From Apricaphanius iberus (lineage: Eukaryota > Chordata > Actinopteri > Cyprinodontiformes > Aphaniidae), in contig JAPXFQ010000181.1 in NCBI GenBank assembly GCA_028564705.1, positions 996,001 through 1,060,000 on the forward strand: a stretch of 64,000 nucleotides of DNA, read 5' to 3'. Shown piece by piece: positions 12,801-25,489 of this stretch. The position numbers and the translations under genes are program-made. The first letter of the stretch is position 1, and each line of letters starts with the position of its first letter. The notes under the pieces are model-generated. The model made no database searches. It was not told where the DNA came from and was given only the letters and a program-made list of their open reading frames with translations.

Positions 12801-15800
12801 ATACACAATATTTCCTACACAAAAAAGACTTCCATAATAGTGATGAAAAAACCATACCACCGCAGGCTTTTGCTCTGATTCAGAAATGTAAAAAAAAAGG
12901 AAAAAATATTTTGATTTGCTCTAGAGATTTTTGTTTGCTTCTTTGATTTATTTTTAATTTCTAAATTAGACAAACTTCAAGCAGGCAAAGGAAAGATCTA
13001 CGAAAGACCACCAAACATTGGTAAAATTGTGGTTTGTTAGAGTGATAGTAAATGCAGGCAGAGCGGAAAGAAACTGTAAAGATGGATTGTGATTTACTTA
13101 TAAAAGCCACAGTCCTTTCATTCCATCCACTACAGTGCCAGTTACAGCGCAAAAAACAAAGACAGACAATGATTTGAAACCTACTGAGCCTTCCAAGACA
13201 AAATTATCTCTGCATACTCACGATTTATGAATTTGTTCTTGGTTTTGAAAGCAATTGAGGGAAATTAAACTGTTTCCCCTCTGAACTCTGGTAATCAGCT
13301 TAAGTGATTACATCAGTTGTAAATATGAAATGATGAAAGCTTAGTGTTCAGAGTGTGTGGTGGCCCGAAGAAAGGCTAAATGGGAGTTCACAGGGTAGAT
13401 ATGATAGACATTCTAACCAGGACTGTAACTGATGCAAGAGTAAGGGGCTTATGTGGGGATTGGTTGCCCTCTAGCTGTCAACACTGAGACTGGGTTAATG
13501 AAATATGATTCTGCTGAGGTGAGCTTATGAAGTGACATCAGTTAATTTTGCTGGAGCCTGACCTAAGGCTTGATTTATCATAACAATGCTGTTAAGGGAG
13601 GAATATAATTGGAAGAAATCAGCCCCTGCTGAGGATGTGCTGGCTCATAAAAGTCAGAACTTGTCAACATCTTCTGAGTAAGTGCAGTAAGAAATAGGCA
13701 TAAATCTCCAAGCCGTTGGACAGTTTAGCAGAAGTAGAGAAAAGATAGTGGAGGAAAGAGTGTGCACGAAGAACCAAATGAAGCTTTAAAAAAAATGGTC
13801 AGTGAATGAGGCGGTAAAGAACTATCATTAACAAAATGTGACTATCGTTTCCCCTCGAAGTATTCTCTAATCCTTCTAAGTACACTTGCACACAGTTTAA
13901 TTGGTTGGCTGGTAAGTTGTTTCAAACATCTTAAAGGACTAACCACAGATCTTTAGTGGATGTAGGGTTTCTCAGATCCTCCTATAAACATAGACAGACG
14001 CAGTGATATCAAGATCAGAGCTCTATGTGGCCCCAACTATCACTTTAAGGACTTGTTCCTTTAAGTGCAGAAGATAGCTCTTAATAACGTTCATTTTCAA
14101 CAGTTTGTTCCACTGCTGACAGCATTGTATGATTCATAAGTACCTGCCCGTATTTCTTAGCACTGAAGGCATCATCTTGGAATTGTAGCAAACATTTAGC
14201 ATGTTTCACCTTAGCCAGACATGCATTTCTTGGGCTTCTCCCTAGCACTTTATAAAAAATAAAAAAAATAAAAACTACCTTATAGTACAGTAAATTACAT
14301 TATGACTAGTCAGTCTGGAGCACTGATTACCCCCCCCCCCCAATTTTTATGTTTTTGTGCATAATTTAGTCCTTTGGCTTTGTTTCTATGTCAAAGGTAT
14401 GTTTTTTTTCTGTTGCAGCTTTTTTTAGAGTAGTCCTTCAGTCTAGACTTCTTCAGACAGAGGATGTATGCTTTCTGCCAGTCCTAGGCTGATGAGTATG
14501 CAGGACATCTCCATACTGTGAAAGGATTTAAGCCTGTGTGTTTTTATATCTGCTGAAGTTTATTTGGCCATCCACTATCATTCTGAGTGCCCCGATTTCT
14601 TGTTGCTCCTTTGAAGAAAGAGCTTGAACAACACAGCTTGAACCTCAAGTCTACTTTGAAAACTTTTTCTGGAAGACACCTTTTTGAAAACTATAGAGAT
14701 AAGAACTAGGACCTCGGCCCTCAGTCACTAGAACGAATTTTAGCTCCTACTCTGAGGCAGGCTCTTTTCGTGGTGCCATCGGAACTCATGTGACGTTAAT
14801 GTTTGGTGAACTCATAAGCTAGATTTCCACATCTTAAGGCCTTGCATGAAAAAAAAGAAAAAAAAAAAGAAAAAATTAAACTAGAAAAAAAAGAAATAAA
14901 TTAAACGTTAAAAGTTTATGTTAGGAAAGTTAGCAAATGAGTTAGCTTACCAATCCAAGAGGAAAGTCGCGTTTCCGCATGTTTGATGCCGTGGAAACGT
15001 TTCATGTGGTTTTATCTATTGTAGGCTTTACCTAAAACTACTCTAGTTTCTGTTCTTCTGCGGTCACTCCTCTCCTGAGACAGATAACAATATGTCCGGG
15101 TCTCTGAAGCAGCTGCTTGACTTGCTAACTCCACCATTCTTCCCAGTACCAGCTTAGCTGAGCTGACCATGTCATAGAGACATGGTAAATGGACTGAACT
15201 TATATAGCCCTTTTCTAGTCATACTGACCTCTGTTACAAACTAACCATGTAAACATGTAAATATAATATCATCGTCGTGCCAGATTTAAATGTAGATTGT
15301 ATTATATATTTTTTCAAATATATACTGTTAAGGAAATGTTGTACCTTCATTTTGCACCCCTCTAAAAGCCAGATGGATGTATTATTTTGTTTTCAATGTA
15401 GCTTTTTATGAAACTTTTTCCATATACAACCTTTATAGCATGCGACCAGTCCAGCTGCAGTCAGATCAGATTTTTACCACACTGTGTTCAGAATAAAAAT
15501 GAATCATGCATACTTGAAACTGCCTCTGGTCAATCCTCTACACTTAGAGCAAAACATATTTAGTTTAATATAAATGACTGCGCTCTAAAATATATCACAG
15601 ATTTCACCCACACAACTCAGTCACTTGCCTCGTCCACTGTATGTACACCTCTCTGTGAGATATATTAACCAATCATCATGTATAAGTCGAAACTGGACTC
15701 TGAGGAATACAGAAAGGAGTTGGATCAACCACTGAATTAAAACGGTGAAAGCAGTTTATTGGAGTTGTTACAGGGGCCTACTGCTGGTATTTAGTGCCCA

Positions 15801-18250
15801 AATTAGAATATTAATAATAATATTTTAAAAGTACTCAAAACACAGTGAAGAACTCAGATTTAAACAACTAATCAACACTTTGGATAAACTGTATAACTTC
15901 CAATTTCATTGCCAGAGTTTGCACCTTATATCTGTCTTGTGTTATTTACCAAAAATGTATACTTTTAGACAAAACGTAACTTTATTTGAATCATACCGGA
16001 GAAACGTGCCTTCGTTTTTGAAAAAAGGTTTAAAATTCTCAAAACAACTAAGTTTCAAAGCCACTGTTAATGTTCAATACAGTTATCAACAATAATTAAG
16101 GACCGTGATAAAGATCTCAGTTTCAGTCAAACTAATTGTGATCATAATTTTACCATAATCTAGCAGCCTCCGTTTATAGCTCGACTTCCTGTTAACCGCT
16201 GTAGGACTCGTTCTCTCTCACAGCCTGAACGGACCTTCAATATGTGTCAGCTTTTTAAATAAAACAGTTTCCTTTGAGTAGCTTCTTACCTCTCTTTGCT
16301 CCCTCTGACTTCTGGCACTGAAAACAGTTAACATTATTTCTTTTTGACTGTCCATCATTGAGTGTCATTTTTAGTGTGACTTGGCAGTGCTTCATGTGGT
16401 TAGGCTTTGGAGAAAATCTGGTTTCTAGAGTTTACAACTGGCCTGTGAAAAATCTGCCAATTCCAGTCACCAGCGAATGTTTCTAAACACTTTACTTCTG
16501 GTCCGAATGTGCTTTTGTATGGATTGCTTTGTACTAAAGAGCTGTATCCCCTTCACAAACAAGCCAGGAAAACTACTTTTCAACCTCACTCTAGGCTTTT
16601 TCACTTTTAACGGGAGCCTTGCAGCCAAGGAATGGCACACGAGGACTTTGCCTGTTATAGAGAGCTTAATTCTGCACCATGCACTTTATTGCATTCAAGT
16701 GTAATTTATGCTGAGCAGATTGTATGGAAAGCAATGTTTATCAAGCACCTAGCAACACTATTTTGGATGAAAATTACCTCTCTACAGAGTAATTAGGAAA
16801 ATTAACCTATAGAACAGAATGCCTTTGAGCTTCACCTCAGCTACAATACACAATATTGTACAGTAATTCAAAACAGAAAATCTAAAGTGGAATCAGCAAG
16901 TGTACAAAGTTCCCTGATAATCTTTTTTTTTTTCAACTTAAGGGCATGAGAGAGAGATGGAAAAGATATGAAAAGATAGTTTTCAAAGGACAATTTCTTT
17001 CTTAGAATTGTGTGCGGGAAACTTCACTGCCGCAGTCAAGATTAACAACAGAAAAGACCTAAGATTAACAAGATTAGGTTAATGGCAGGAAATAGCTCGG
17101 AGACCCTATTTGCAAAGCAATATCTCGCTTTCTCATGTGTATCAGTTTAAAGAGTGAATATTTTTAATTGCACCTCACAGCGCGGCCCTGAGAATGAGAA
17201 ACAGGTCTTCTGTTGGAGGGGACGTATAGGGCCCGCATGATACTAGCACATGTAAGGAGGTAATTAGCGATAATGTCACATTTCACACACCGTTACCTAC
17301 ATTTTGTGAGAAACACTTTAGCTTGAACAAGTGCAGTAATAGGACCCAGAATGAGGCTTGCTTGTGAGAACCGTTGTTCCTTAGCGCTTTCCCATTCTTT
17401 CCCCTTCGACGAACCATAGCTTGGCTTGTTTCTTTGTGTTCCAGATCAAAATCCAGATACTGTCTCATCATCCAAACCTCACACTACTTTCCCCACTCCA
17501 TTAGATTTTCTTTCTTTTCCCTCAAATTCCCTCACACTCGTTCCCCACCAGCCCAACCCCCTATGTACACGTACATCTCGCACACACACCTCGTTATCTT
17601 ATTTGTGGCCTTGGCAGCCAAATTGTTGCCTTATGGTTCAGTAGCAAAGTTTTCCCTGTCCCAGAGAGAGCCATGGAGAAACTCCAACATGCATACACAC
17701 ATTTCCCAGGGTGCTTTGCCCTTTCCAGTGAAACCTGGGACGGATTACCCTTGGACAGGGGGACCTTTCCAACTTTGCAAAAGAGTTATGCAACACTTCC
17801 ACACTTCAATCTTCTCTGTCTATTCTTGTCACTTACAAATGTGTCAGGTTAAATAGACATTTCTCTAAAACTGTCGTATGGTTCGCAGACGTGAATAGAG
17901 CTAACTTCCTGTGCGGACAGAATTATGCATCATCAAACTGACGGCAATTCCTTGAAAGTCAAGAATCTGTCCAATTAACTAATTATGTGAACTAATTTTA
18001 TCTGAATCAAATATTAGCTTGTATATGTTTTCTAATGAATGCCTATTCTTTTGCCCTATTCCAGGGATGTGCTGAGAAACATCAAACATAAATTTAAAAA
18101 CAGGAAAAGGATAGCTGTTCTTTTTGTTTTCTCACAGCTGGAGCAAAACAGGGCGAGTAGATTCGCTTCATTAATCTCCTAAATTAGCATATTTTGAAAT
18201 CCACTCACTGACCCTCCAGTTTTGGAACTCTTTTTTTTTCTTTTTGTCTT
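12801..18250. other. Non-coding stretch, probably intron before the 18.7-kb exon
   Basis: No exon could be supported; I looked for a thrombospondin type-1 exon expected for an R-spondin and did not see one. A SINE tail fragment (minus strand, 'atatagcccttttctagtc') sits at 15184-15232. The 16980-17290 stretch looks compositionally even and could hold conserved non-coding DNA, but nothing proves it. Confidence 0.4.
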
Positions 18251-18309
18251 GTCTTGCCCCAAATTTAACTCTGTACGTCTTCCTATAAGTTTTGACAAGC
18301 TTCCTATTA

Positions 18310-18635
18310 TTTAGCATCTAGATCAAAAAATAGTGTTTTGGTCTCATCTGACCAGAGCACCTTGTTCCGCATGTATTCTGTGTCTGCTACACATTAAAAT
18401 TCCTTGTTGCTTTCGTTCGACAAAGAGGAGCTTCCAGGCTGTGTTTCAATGAGCTACACAACGGATAATTTTATACTGAAATGAAATAAAGTAAATGTGT
18501 GCTCTACTTACTGAACAGGAAATTTCTAAATGCATTTATTGCACTGAATTTTATTTGAAGATATAAGGGTAAAATGAGCCAGAGGCCACATTTTTATTTG
18601 TAAAAAAATTAATTGAAAAACATGTGTGTCTAGCA
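18310..18635 (+). mobile_element. Tc1/mariner fragment with internal deletion
   Basis: 'ttttggtctcatctgaccagagcacc' at 18337-18362 is a hallmark of one fish mariner family. Further on, 'attgcactgaattttattt' and 'ttttatttgtaaaaaaatt' match the 3' non-coding end of the same family, so the central part is deleted. It ends about 90 bp before the splice acceptor of the 18723 exon. Confidence 0.6.
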
Positions 18636-18722
18636 GGCAAACAAAGCCGACCGTGCTGCAATAAGGAATCACACACAAAGAAAACCAAATCTAATTAATC
18701 TGTCATTTTTTGTGTTATGCAG

Positions 18723-18844
18723 GTAATTCAGGGAAGCACCGATCCAGAGAGCCAAAGAAAAAGAACAAGCAGAGGCTTCGGTTTCGGGCCCAGAACCAGC
18801 ACAGCGACCACTTGGCCCTGCGCGCTCCAGCCAGTAAGGACTGA
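18723..18844 (+). CDS. rspo2: Terminal coding exon, probably R-spondin 2 (partial gene)
   Basis: A pyrimidine-rich tract and AG (18721-18722) precede an open stretch that begins in phase 1 (split codon completing as Gly with an upstream G) and runs 39 codons to TGA at 18842-18844. It encodes a very basic tail, NSGKHRSREPKKKNKQRLRF then RAQNQHSDHLALRAPASKD. Vertebrate R-spondin 2 ends in a comparable Lys/Arg-rich stretch followed by RAQEQHS, after a thrombospondin repeat encoded by the previous exon, and enters this last exon through a split Gly codon. R-spondins are secreted proteins that enhance Wnt signalling through LGR4-6 and ZNRF3/RNF43; the basic tail binds heparan sulfate. Only this exon is in view; the furin-like and thrombospondin exons are not found upstream. 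Another secreted protein with a basic tail remains possible. Confidence 0.62.
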
Positions 18845-19795
18845 AACCTCCCAGTGAACACAGAAACCAACGCAAAGCTGCTAGCTGCTGCTGCATCCAT
18901 ACTCTGACTGACAACAATCACAACCCCATTCATCTCCCCCAACTGCAACCCAGCCCTCCATGAACCTTCTAAGCTCTGCCCACCGGGTCACAAATCTCCT
19001 CCCCCACCACCACCCCAAAGAAATATGTGCCGTATAAAGTGAGATGTCAATACATGCTCTGCCTCCAACTGCTTCCCATTCCTATTCCTGTGACCAGCTA
19101 GGTGACTCCATCGCTCCCAGCGCCATCCCTTGCCTTGTGGACCTTCACAGTTGAGACAACTGAATTCATTTCACGTCATTAACAACAACATTAACTGTAC
19201 AGGGTGACAGAAGATGGAGGAGAAGCTGGGGGTATTGTGGAGGCTGGAGACCCAGAGGGCAACAGATAGAGGAGGGAGTCAGGGAGCTGAAAAGCTGAAC
19301 TGCACCGGAGGGGAGGATGTCACAAATCCTCGTGGATGAAGAAGCAGAAAAGGTTCAGTAAAAGAAAGAAAAGATGCTAATGGACAGAAAAAAATGGCAT
19401 CCTGAAAAAAGAAAGACTGTTTTTTTGTTTTGTTCATATATTTATGTCAAAGCTACCCCTCTCCTTCCCTCCCTGGAAATGGAAACAGAGTTTTCCCATG
19501 TGCGGCCTTTTATGTTATGTATATTTTCCAGAGTAATATTTAAAAAAAACCCACAAAAACATGTATAGTTGCAAAATATTTTATTCTCAGCACAAATTGT
19601 TTACGTTCAGACCGCTTAATGCTGTATGTGTATAGTGTCAGTTATAAAAAAAAGAAGAAATTTAGTTGTTCAACTAGCATGGCAAAAGACTTGTAAATAG
19701 TTGATCTAATTATAAAAGCCTATTACTGTATTTTCAGTATTGAGTCATTCACCATTCTAAATGTTTTAGAAATAAAAAAAATGTTGTAATAAAAG
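18845..19795 (+). other. rspo2: 3' UTR with tandem polyadenylation signals
   Basis: About 0.95 kb of non-coding sequence follows the stop codon without a recognised transposon. It becomes AT-rich at the end and carries AATAAA at 19771-19776 and again at 19788-19793, as expected for a vertebrate mRNA end. The start is C-rich (18950-19020). The transcript end is inferred; no cDNA evidence is available. Confidence 0.55.
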
Positions 19796-19809
19796 CTACA
19801 GATTAAAAT

Positions 19810-20650
19810 AATGAAAAACATAATAAACTTAGCCACTTCATAGGTATTTCATTCATATGGTATATATTTGATTTATTTATTAATTCAGTTTTGTACCGTT
19901 TTTTTTTTTTTTTTTTTTGTTCAGTGGGAATTTTTGTCTCACACTGTTGGTGTTTTTTCTGAGATAGCCTTTCCTTATACCAGTACATATCTCTTAATGT
20001 GCAGCGAAGATTTTGTCTGTCATAAAATTGTAGGCTGTTTGTTTGACCTCATCTACTGATTTTGATGCTTTATAAAAGGAGAAAAAATGAAATTATGCTT
20101 TGATGTATTCTAGGTTTAATAATTAGGCTCCAGCTAATGTATGGTCATAGGACTGCATATGTGTACATTGTGTTTTATTAAAACTGCATTTCATGTTACT
20201 GTATGATAAGCCTTTACATTACTGTCTGTGGCTATAATATATGTGGCTAAACTCTGAAACTGTTGGGTTCTTGTCTCACTTCAGTTAGAGTGGAGGAAGA
20301 AAATACTGAACACATGTTTTTTGTCAGGAAATATATTTCTTAATGGGGTTGGTAGCAAACTAAGTTTCCCACGCAATCTATATGAATTAGTCCAAAAATT
20401 AATCCAGTTATAGTGAAACCAGATGACATGGGAAAAAAGCGCTGAACACACGAAAAATACAGAGTACGGTGCGGCATAGAAAGTCAAGGAAGTAACTGAG
20501 ATCTTGCTGTATTTAGAAAGCTATAAGTGATAATAAATACTAGATTATTTTGTTCTAAATGGTGGCCTATAAAAAGGTTTTTCATTACCAAGGTGTCACA
20601 AATCTGGAGACTTTTTCAACTCCTTTGTCCAACGCTGATGGACACCATTA
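19810..20650. other. Non-coding stretch downstream of the rspo2-like 3' end
   Basis: AT-rich with a T-run at 19899-19918. No exon or repeat family recognised. Further alternative 3' UTR cannot be excluded. Confidence 0.4.
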
Positions 20651-20659
20651 GTTACATAC

Positions 20660-20970
20660 ACTACATTGACAAAAGTTTGAGTCACTTGCCTTTAAACATA
20701 TAAACTTTAATGAAATCCAAACCTTAATTCAAAGGCTCTAAGATGACTTTATTTGAAACTTTTCAGCTACAATGGCTACACTTCTTCTGGAAAGGCAGCT
20801 ACAAGGTTTTGGAGTGGGGTTATGGGGATATTTAATCATTCTTTCCGGAAAGCATTTCTGGGATTAAACACTGATATTGGATGAGAACTCCTGGTTGCCA
20901 GTCTCTCAAATCCATCCCAAAGTTGCTTATGTAAATGTACCATTCTTTGACATGTTTTCAGTTAAGAGGG
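20660..20970 (-). mobile_element. Tc1/mariner-like fragment
   Basis: The plus strand reads 'cactacattgacaaaagt... cttcttctggaaaggcagctacaagg', the antisense of the terminal part of a fish Tc1-like transposase and its terminus. Only about 300 bp remain before the LINE begins. Family assignment is from memory of the pattern. Confidence 0.5.
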
Positions 20971-21009
20971 CATCCCCGGACAGTATCCACAGATTTAGAA
21001 TCATTGAAT

Positions 21010-22420
21010 TCAGTTAAATTCAATTCAAAATTACTTTATTGAAGGAATTTAAGTGTTTTTTTAGCTAATAATTAATTCTTCCAGAATTTGTTATGGCTGT
21101 ACGCAAAAATGATTTCCTGTAGTGGTCTGTGTTCCAGCGAGACTCAAGAAGCTACAACTCTGTTGTTGTAGGATAGTCTCATGAAGGAGATGCTAAAGGT
21201 TGCACATCATTTTCTTGATTTTATAAAAACTCTGTCATTGCATCATCATCTCCAGTTGTTCCACAGTCATTCCCAGAGCAGAACCAGCCTTCGTCATCAG
21301 GTTGTTGAGCCTCTTTAAGTCCCTGGCTCTGATGCTGCTACCCCAACAGATGATGGGCGAAGAGATTACACACTCCCAAACAGACTTGTAAAATATATGC
21401 TGCATCTTGCTGCAAACCTTGAAAGACCAAAGCTTCCTCAAGAAGTACAGTCTGCTCTGCCCATTCTTGTAGATGGCTTTACAGATCAGTCTCCAGTCCA
21501 ATCTGTTGTCCAGGTGAACTCCACGGTATTTATACGCCTCAACCACCTCCACTTCTTTTCCCATGATGGAAAAAGTATTTGACTTATCCCTATTTCTTCT
21601 GAAATCTACAATCATCTTCTTTGTTTAGTTCACATTCAAGGTAAGATGATTGTTTCCACACCATGCCACAAAGCGGCCCACCAGCTCTCTGTATTCAGCT
21701 TCTTCACCATGTCTGATACACCTGACAACAGCAGCGTCATCTAATTTTTTTTATGCAGATGAAAGGTGGAAGTCTGAGGTGCACAGACTGAATGATGAGA
21801 GTACAGTCCCCTGTGCAGCTGACCACAGGGTATGACAAAGGATCTTTCAGTATCACAAACTGTTGTCTGTTTGTCAGGTAGTCATTAATCCAGGTGACAG
21901 TTGATGGCTTCGGCTGTTTTTTCAGAAGTTTCTGACAAAGAAAATCAGGCTTAATTGTGTTAAAGGCACTGGATACATCAAAGAAATGATTCCTCACAGG
22001 TCTGCTTGCTTTGTCCAGATGACTGTGGGTTGGTTGAAGCAGGTGGATGATGGCATCTTCTACTCGAATTCCACCGCACCAAGTAAACTGCATTTGTTAT
22101 GGCTTGCTTGCTCTGGTGGGGCAACAGGAGTTGGGTGAGTTTATTTGGTACTGGAACAAGGCAGGATGTCTTCCACAACACTTGAAATTTATTCTTGGTC
22201 AGACTAAGGTTGAAGAGTGCTGCAAAATCCCACAGAGCGGCTCTGCAAAGGCCTTCAGGACTTTGGGGCAAACACCATATGAAGTTTTGTTCCAGTTCCG
22301 TGTCTCCAGCTGCCTCTTTACCTGGAATTCTAGAGACAGAGGGGAAGACAAAGGGAGCAGTAGCATCTCCTGACTTGAAACCAACTTGAACACCGACTTA
22401 TGAATGTAGAAGAGTCTCTG
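21010..22420 (-). mobile_element. LINE (L2/CR1/Rex-like) remnant, copy A
   Basis: Minus-strand fragments of a non-LTR reverse transcriptase. At 22393-22199 are the N-terminal blocks (KVLKAFAEPLCGILQHSST). At 22093-21737 the domain-A block reads FFDVSSAFNTIKPDFLCQKL. At 21615-21235 is the C-terminal block (MIVDFRRNRDKSNTFSIMGK, then YKYRGVHLDNRLDW). The catalytic YADD/YSDD region is deleted between the last two, and frameshifts and stops are present. It is the same family and orientation as 46085-47205. The 3' end near 21010 is AT-rich. Confidence 0.85.
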
Positions 22421-22431
22421 GCTGAGGTAGA

Positions 22432-22460
22432 AGATAAAACATCTGAGGGATGTTTTATCT
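22432..22460. repeat. 12-bp perfect hairpin
   Basis: AGATAAAACATC (22432-22443) and GATGTTTTATCT (22449-22460) are exact reverse complements around the 5-base loop TGAGG. It lies about 40 bp from the hAT insertion site. Confidence 0.85.
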
Positions 22461-22504
22461 TGTTATAAACAAAATATCTTGTTGTAAACCTCATGAGTAA
22501 TTTT

Positions 22505-25435
22505 TAGAGATGTTCCGATACCATTTTTTCCGTCCCGATTCTGATTCAGATACTCGTGCTTTGGGTATCGGCCGATACCGAGTACCGATACCATTTTGTA
22601 AAAAAAAAAAAAAAAAATTTAATTCATATTACGCCTGCATAACTGATAGGCCTATATTATCATTGTGATAATGCCTGGCTCAGGTTAAACCCTTTGTAAA
22701 ACATGGATGAATATAGCAAATGGAATTTATTTCAACATTTATTTTTAAATAGAACAGTATAACAGTAGTGCAACAGCAACTTAACTAAATAAATATATGA
22801 ATAATATTTTTTTTAAATTAAAGTGCAGCCACAATATTGTAAAACAAAGACATTTACATTTTTAATGAAACAGTATAAAACAGTATTCTAACAGCAACTT
22901 CAATGATTCCTTTAACAAAAAACTGAACGTGCTGCCATTATGTAATAAAGACATTTGAATCTTCAAATAGTGCAGTATTTAACAATAGTGCAACACCAAG
23001 TAAACATGAAAAAAATACAAATCAAAACAGTAGCCGCTATGTAGTAAACGAAAAACTCTTTACACCAAGTTGGCTACACATTACAGCAGCATTTAAGCAA
23101 TTTAGTGTTGCTCATAATTTCAAGAGCAAAGGGAGATTCTTATTCAAGAAGATTAGCATTTCTGCCCTCTCTCCACCTAGCCTGTTCCTTCTAGCATTAA
23201 TAATGTTGGATGCTACACTGAACAGTCTCTCACTGTCAACACTGGTACAAGGAGCACAGAGAAACTTTGCAGCAGTGGCAGCAAGGGTGGGAAAACGAAA
23301 TTGGTTGACTCCCCAGTACTGGAATGGGCTGTCTGAGCGTGGGACCGTTTGCTCCGTCAAATATATCCGTATTTGATTTTGAACGTGTGTGCTTGTTGTG
23401 CTACTTTACCTACGTTCCTCATCATGCTCCTGCAGGATTTCCTCAAACAGGCCTTTCAAACTGCTCTTTCTGCTGCTGCCTGGTTGTGTTTCCAGACGTG
23501 GGGCTTTATATGGGGGTTTTCTGGCACTGTCTCTGCTCCCTCAGGTGGGGTCTTGCTCAGTAACGCCGCCTCCATCTTCTCCACCTCTTGGGTCAGAGCA
23601 TCCTTGGCATGCTTGATGCTGTCTGCTCCTGTGAAGTATCTAAACAATGAAAAATAATAAATAAATACATGTCTTATGTGTAAAATAAACTTCCTCCACA
23701 TTGTAGCTTTTTAGTGGTAGCATTAATGCAACAGTAATCAATAATGATGCAATATCTAGATATCCAAAACAACATTTCTCAAAATTTTATTTATAATGAT
23801 TATAAAGACATTTAATAAACATATTAGACATACCTGTCTTTGAATCGTGGGTCTAAAAGAGTGGAAACTGCATACAAGGGCTCATTTTCGATGGTCTTGA
23901 ATCTTTTCTGGACAGCCTCAAGAATGGTTGCTTTCATGGTTTTTATACCCGTGTCCCCCTCATTCTCCCGAGCAAGCAGGCGTTTTAACACTGTGACTGA
24001 GGGGATAACTTCAGCTGCAGAAGAGGTGGAGGAGCTAATTTGCCTGGTCAGTTCTTCAAATGGTAACAGAATAATGATGATTTTCTCACGTAAAGCCCAC
24101 TGGTAAGACGTAAGGGTCACTGGCAGGTTGTGGTCAGCACCATATGCTGAAATTGACCGTTTCTGCTCCAGTAAACTTTCAACCATGTAGTAGGTACTGT
24201 TCCATCGCGTTGCTACATCTTGGTGCAGACGTTTGGTGGGCATTTTGAGATCTTTTTGAATATCCTCCAAGCGTGTAGTAGCCAGTGGCGAGTGTTTGAA
24301 ATGACCGACTATCTTCCTACCATTCGCATCGCTCACACTTCTCTGTGACAATAGGCCTTCATGCACCAGCAGCTGGAGAGTGTGGGCGAAGCATCCCAAA
24401 CTTGCAACATCCATCTCGTCCATGGCTTTCTTCATGTTGCTAGCGTTGTCACGCAAAACAACATGAATGTTGGACTTGGGGATTTTCCACTTTACTAGCA
24501 TCTCTTCAATTGCTTCGGCAATTGATGTGCCAGTATTTGACCCTCGGAACTCGTTGGCGTGCAGCACCGCACTTCGAGGAGTAAATTTTGACTCCACCCA
24601 GTGTGATGTTAAACTTAGCAAAGACATGGGGCACACGTCGGAGCTCCAAATGTATGTGGAAAAGCTGATTGCATGCACGTCTTTCAGCATACACAAAATG
24701 TGTTCCCTAACTTTCTCATATAATTTGGGTAGCGCAGTTTCGGATATATATTTACGACCGGGCAAACAGTACCTTGGCTCCAAATGCTCCATTAAGCGGC
24801 GAAAACCCAAATTTTTGACGACAGACAGGGGTTGGTCACCCAGGACAATAAACTCCACAATTTTGTCGGTTATCTTTGTTGCTTTTTGGCTGTCTTTGGG
24901 GAATTTATCTCGTCACTGGAAGGCAGTTTCCAGAGTTTGATGCTGCAGTTCGTCCTTTTTCCCCCCCTTAGCCTTGGTGAATTCGTCGTGTTTAGCGTGT
25001 TGCGTCTTCAAATGTTTGATTAAGTTGCTGGTGTTGAAATTTGCAATATTTGTGCCTCCCCTCGAAATTGCATCTTTGCATATGTTACATTTCACCATCT
25101 TACTAGTGGGAAAATCCACTGTAAAATACTGCCAAACTGCCGATATGATGCGCTCACGCTAGCTCATATATGATGTCTGTGGTTAGCATTGTTAGCGCCT
25201 CCTTCGGAGGCGTCACGTGGTCATTTCTTCTTCGCCCCTCTAAAACAACAGCAGCTGCCGATGGCCGAAGAAGAACTGTGAGCGAGCTAACGGAGCTAGA
25301 ATAGATTCCTATTTGTAATAAATTATGTGGTATCGGACCGCTGCCTGGACACCATTGCTCGCCGATTCCAAAACCAACATATTTGTCGGTATCGGAGGAA
25401 TTTCCGATACTGGTATCGGAATCGGAACAACTCTA
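22505..25435 (-). mobile_element. hAT transposon, 2.93 kb, with intact target duplication
   Basis: Terminal inverted repeats TAGAGATGTTCCGAT (left) and, on the other strand, TAGAGTTGTTCCGAT (right) differ at one base. The 8-bp target duplication GTAATTTT is exact at 22497-22504 and 25436-25443. Subterminal GGTATCGG/CCGATACC motifs recur at both ends. An internal minus-strand transposase with BED finger and hAT dimerisation domain confirms the superfamily. It lies between the LINE remnant and a Tc1 remnant. Confidence 0.95.
23112..25119 (-). pseudogene. hAT transposase with BED zinc finger, disrupted
   Basis: hAT transposases bind element ends and catalyse cut-and-paste transposition in the nucleus. 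The N-terminus (25119-24916) shows a BED finger: CNIC near residue 11, then HLKTQH about 30 residues later. The main body (24858-23835) carries the RNase H-like region (FSTYIWSSDVC, VLRDNASNMKKAM, LGCFAHTLQLLVHEGL, VATRWNSTYYM, LLDPRFKDR). A 194-bp intron (23640-23833) has GT-AG borders. The C-terminal dimerisation block lies at 23360-23112 (KFLCAPCTSVDSERLFSVAS). The element is dead: an in-frame TGA at 24913-24915 separates BED from body, consistent with CGA to TGA decay, and a frameshift is evident near 23466-23480. Confidence 0.92.
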
Positions 25436-25489
25436 GTAATTTTAAAGGAACTAAGAGGCGGAGCTCAAAAAATAAAAACAGCTCCACAC

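Noticed and set aside
17374..17856. 160-codon frame, the longest non-transposon frame
   Set aside because: Low-complexity Ser/Pro/His-rich translation, no domain, no splice context; likely chance.
18669..18948. Minus-strand open frames of 77-82 codons
   Set aside because: They are antisense shadows of the rspo2-like exon and its 3' UTR, without family features.
23324..24940. Plus-strand frames of up to 157 codons
   Set aside because: They are antisense to the hAT transposase.
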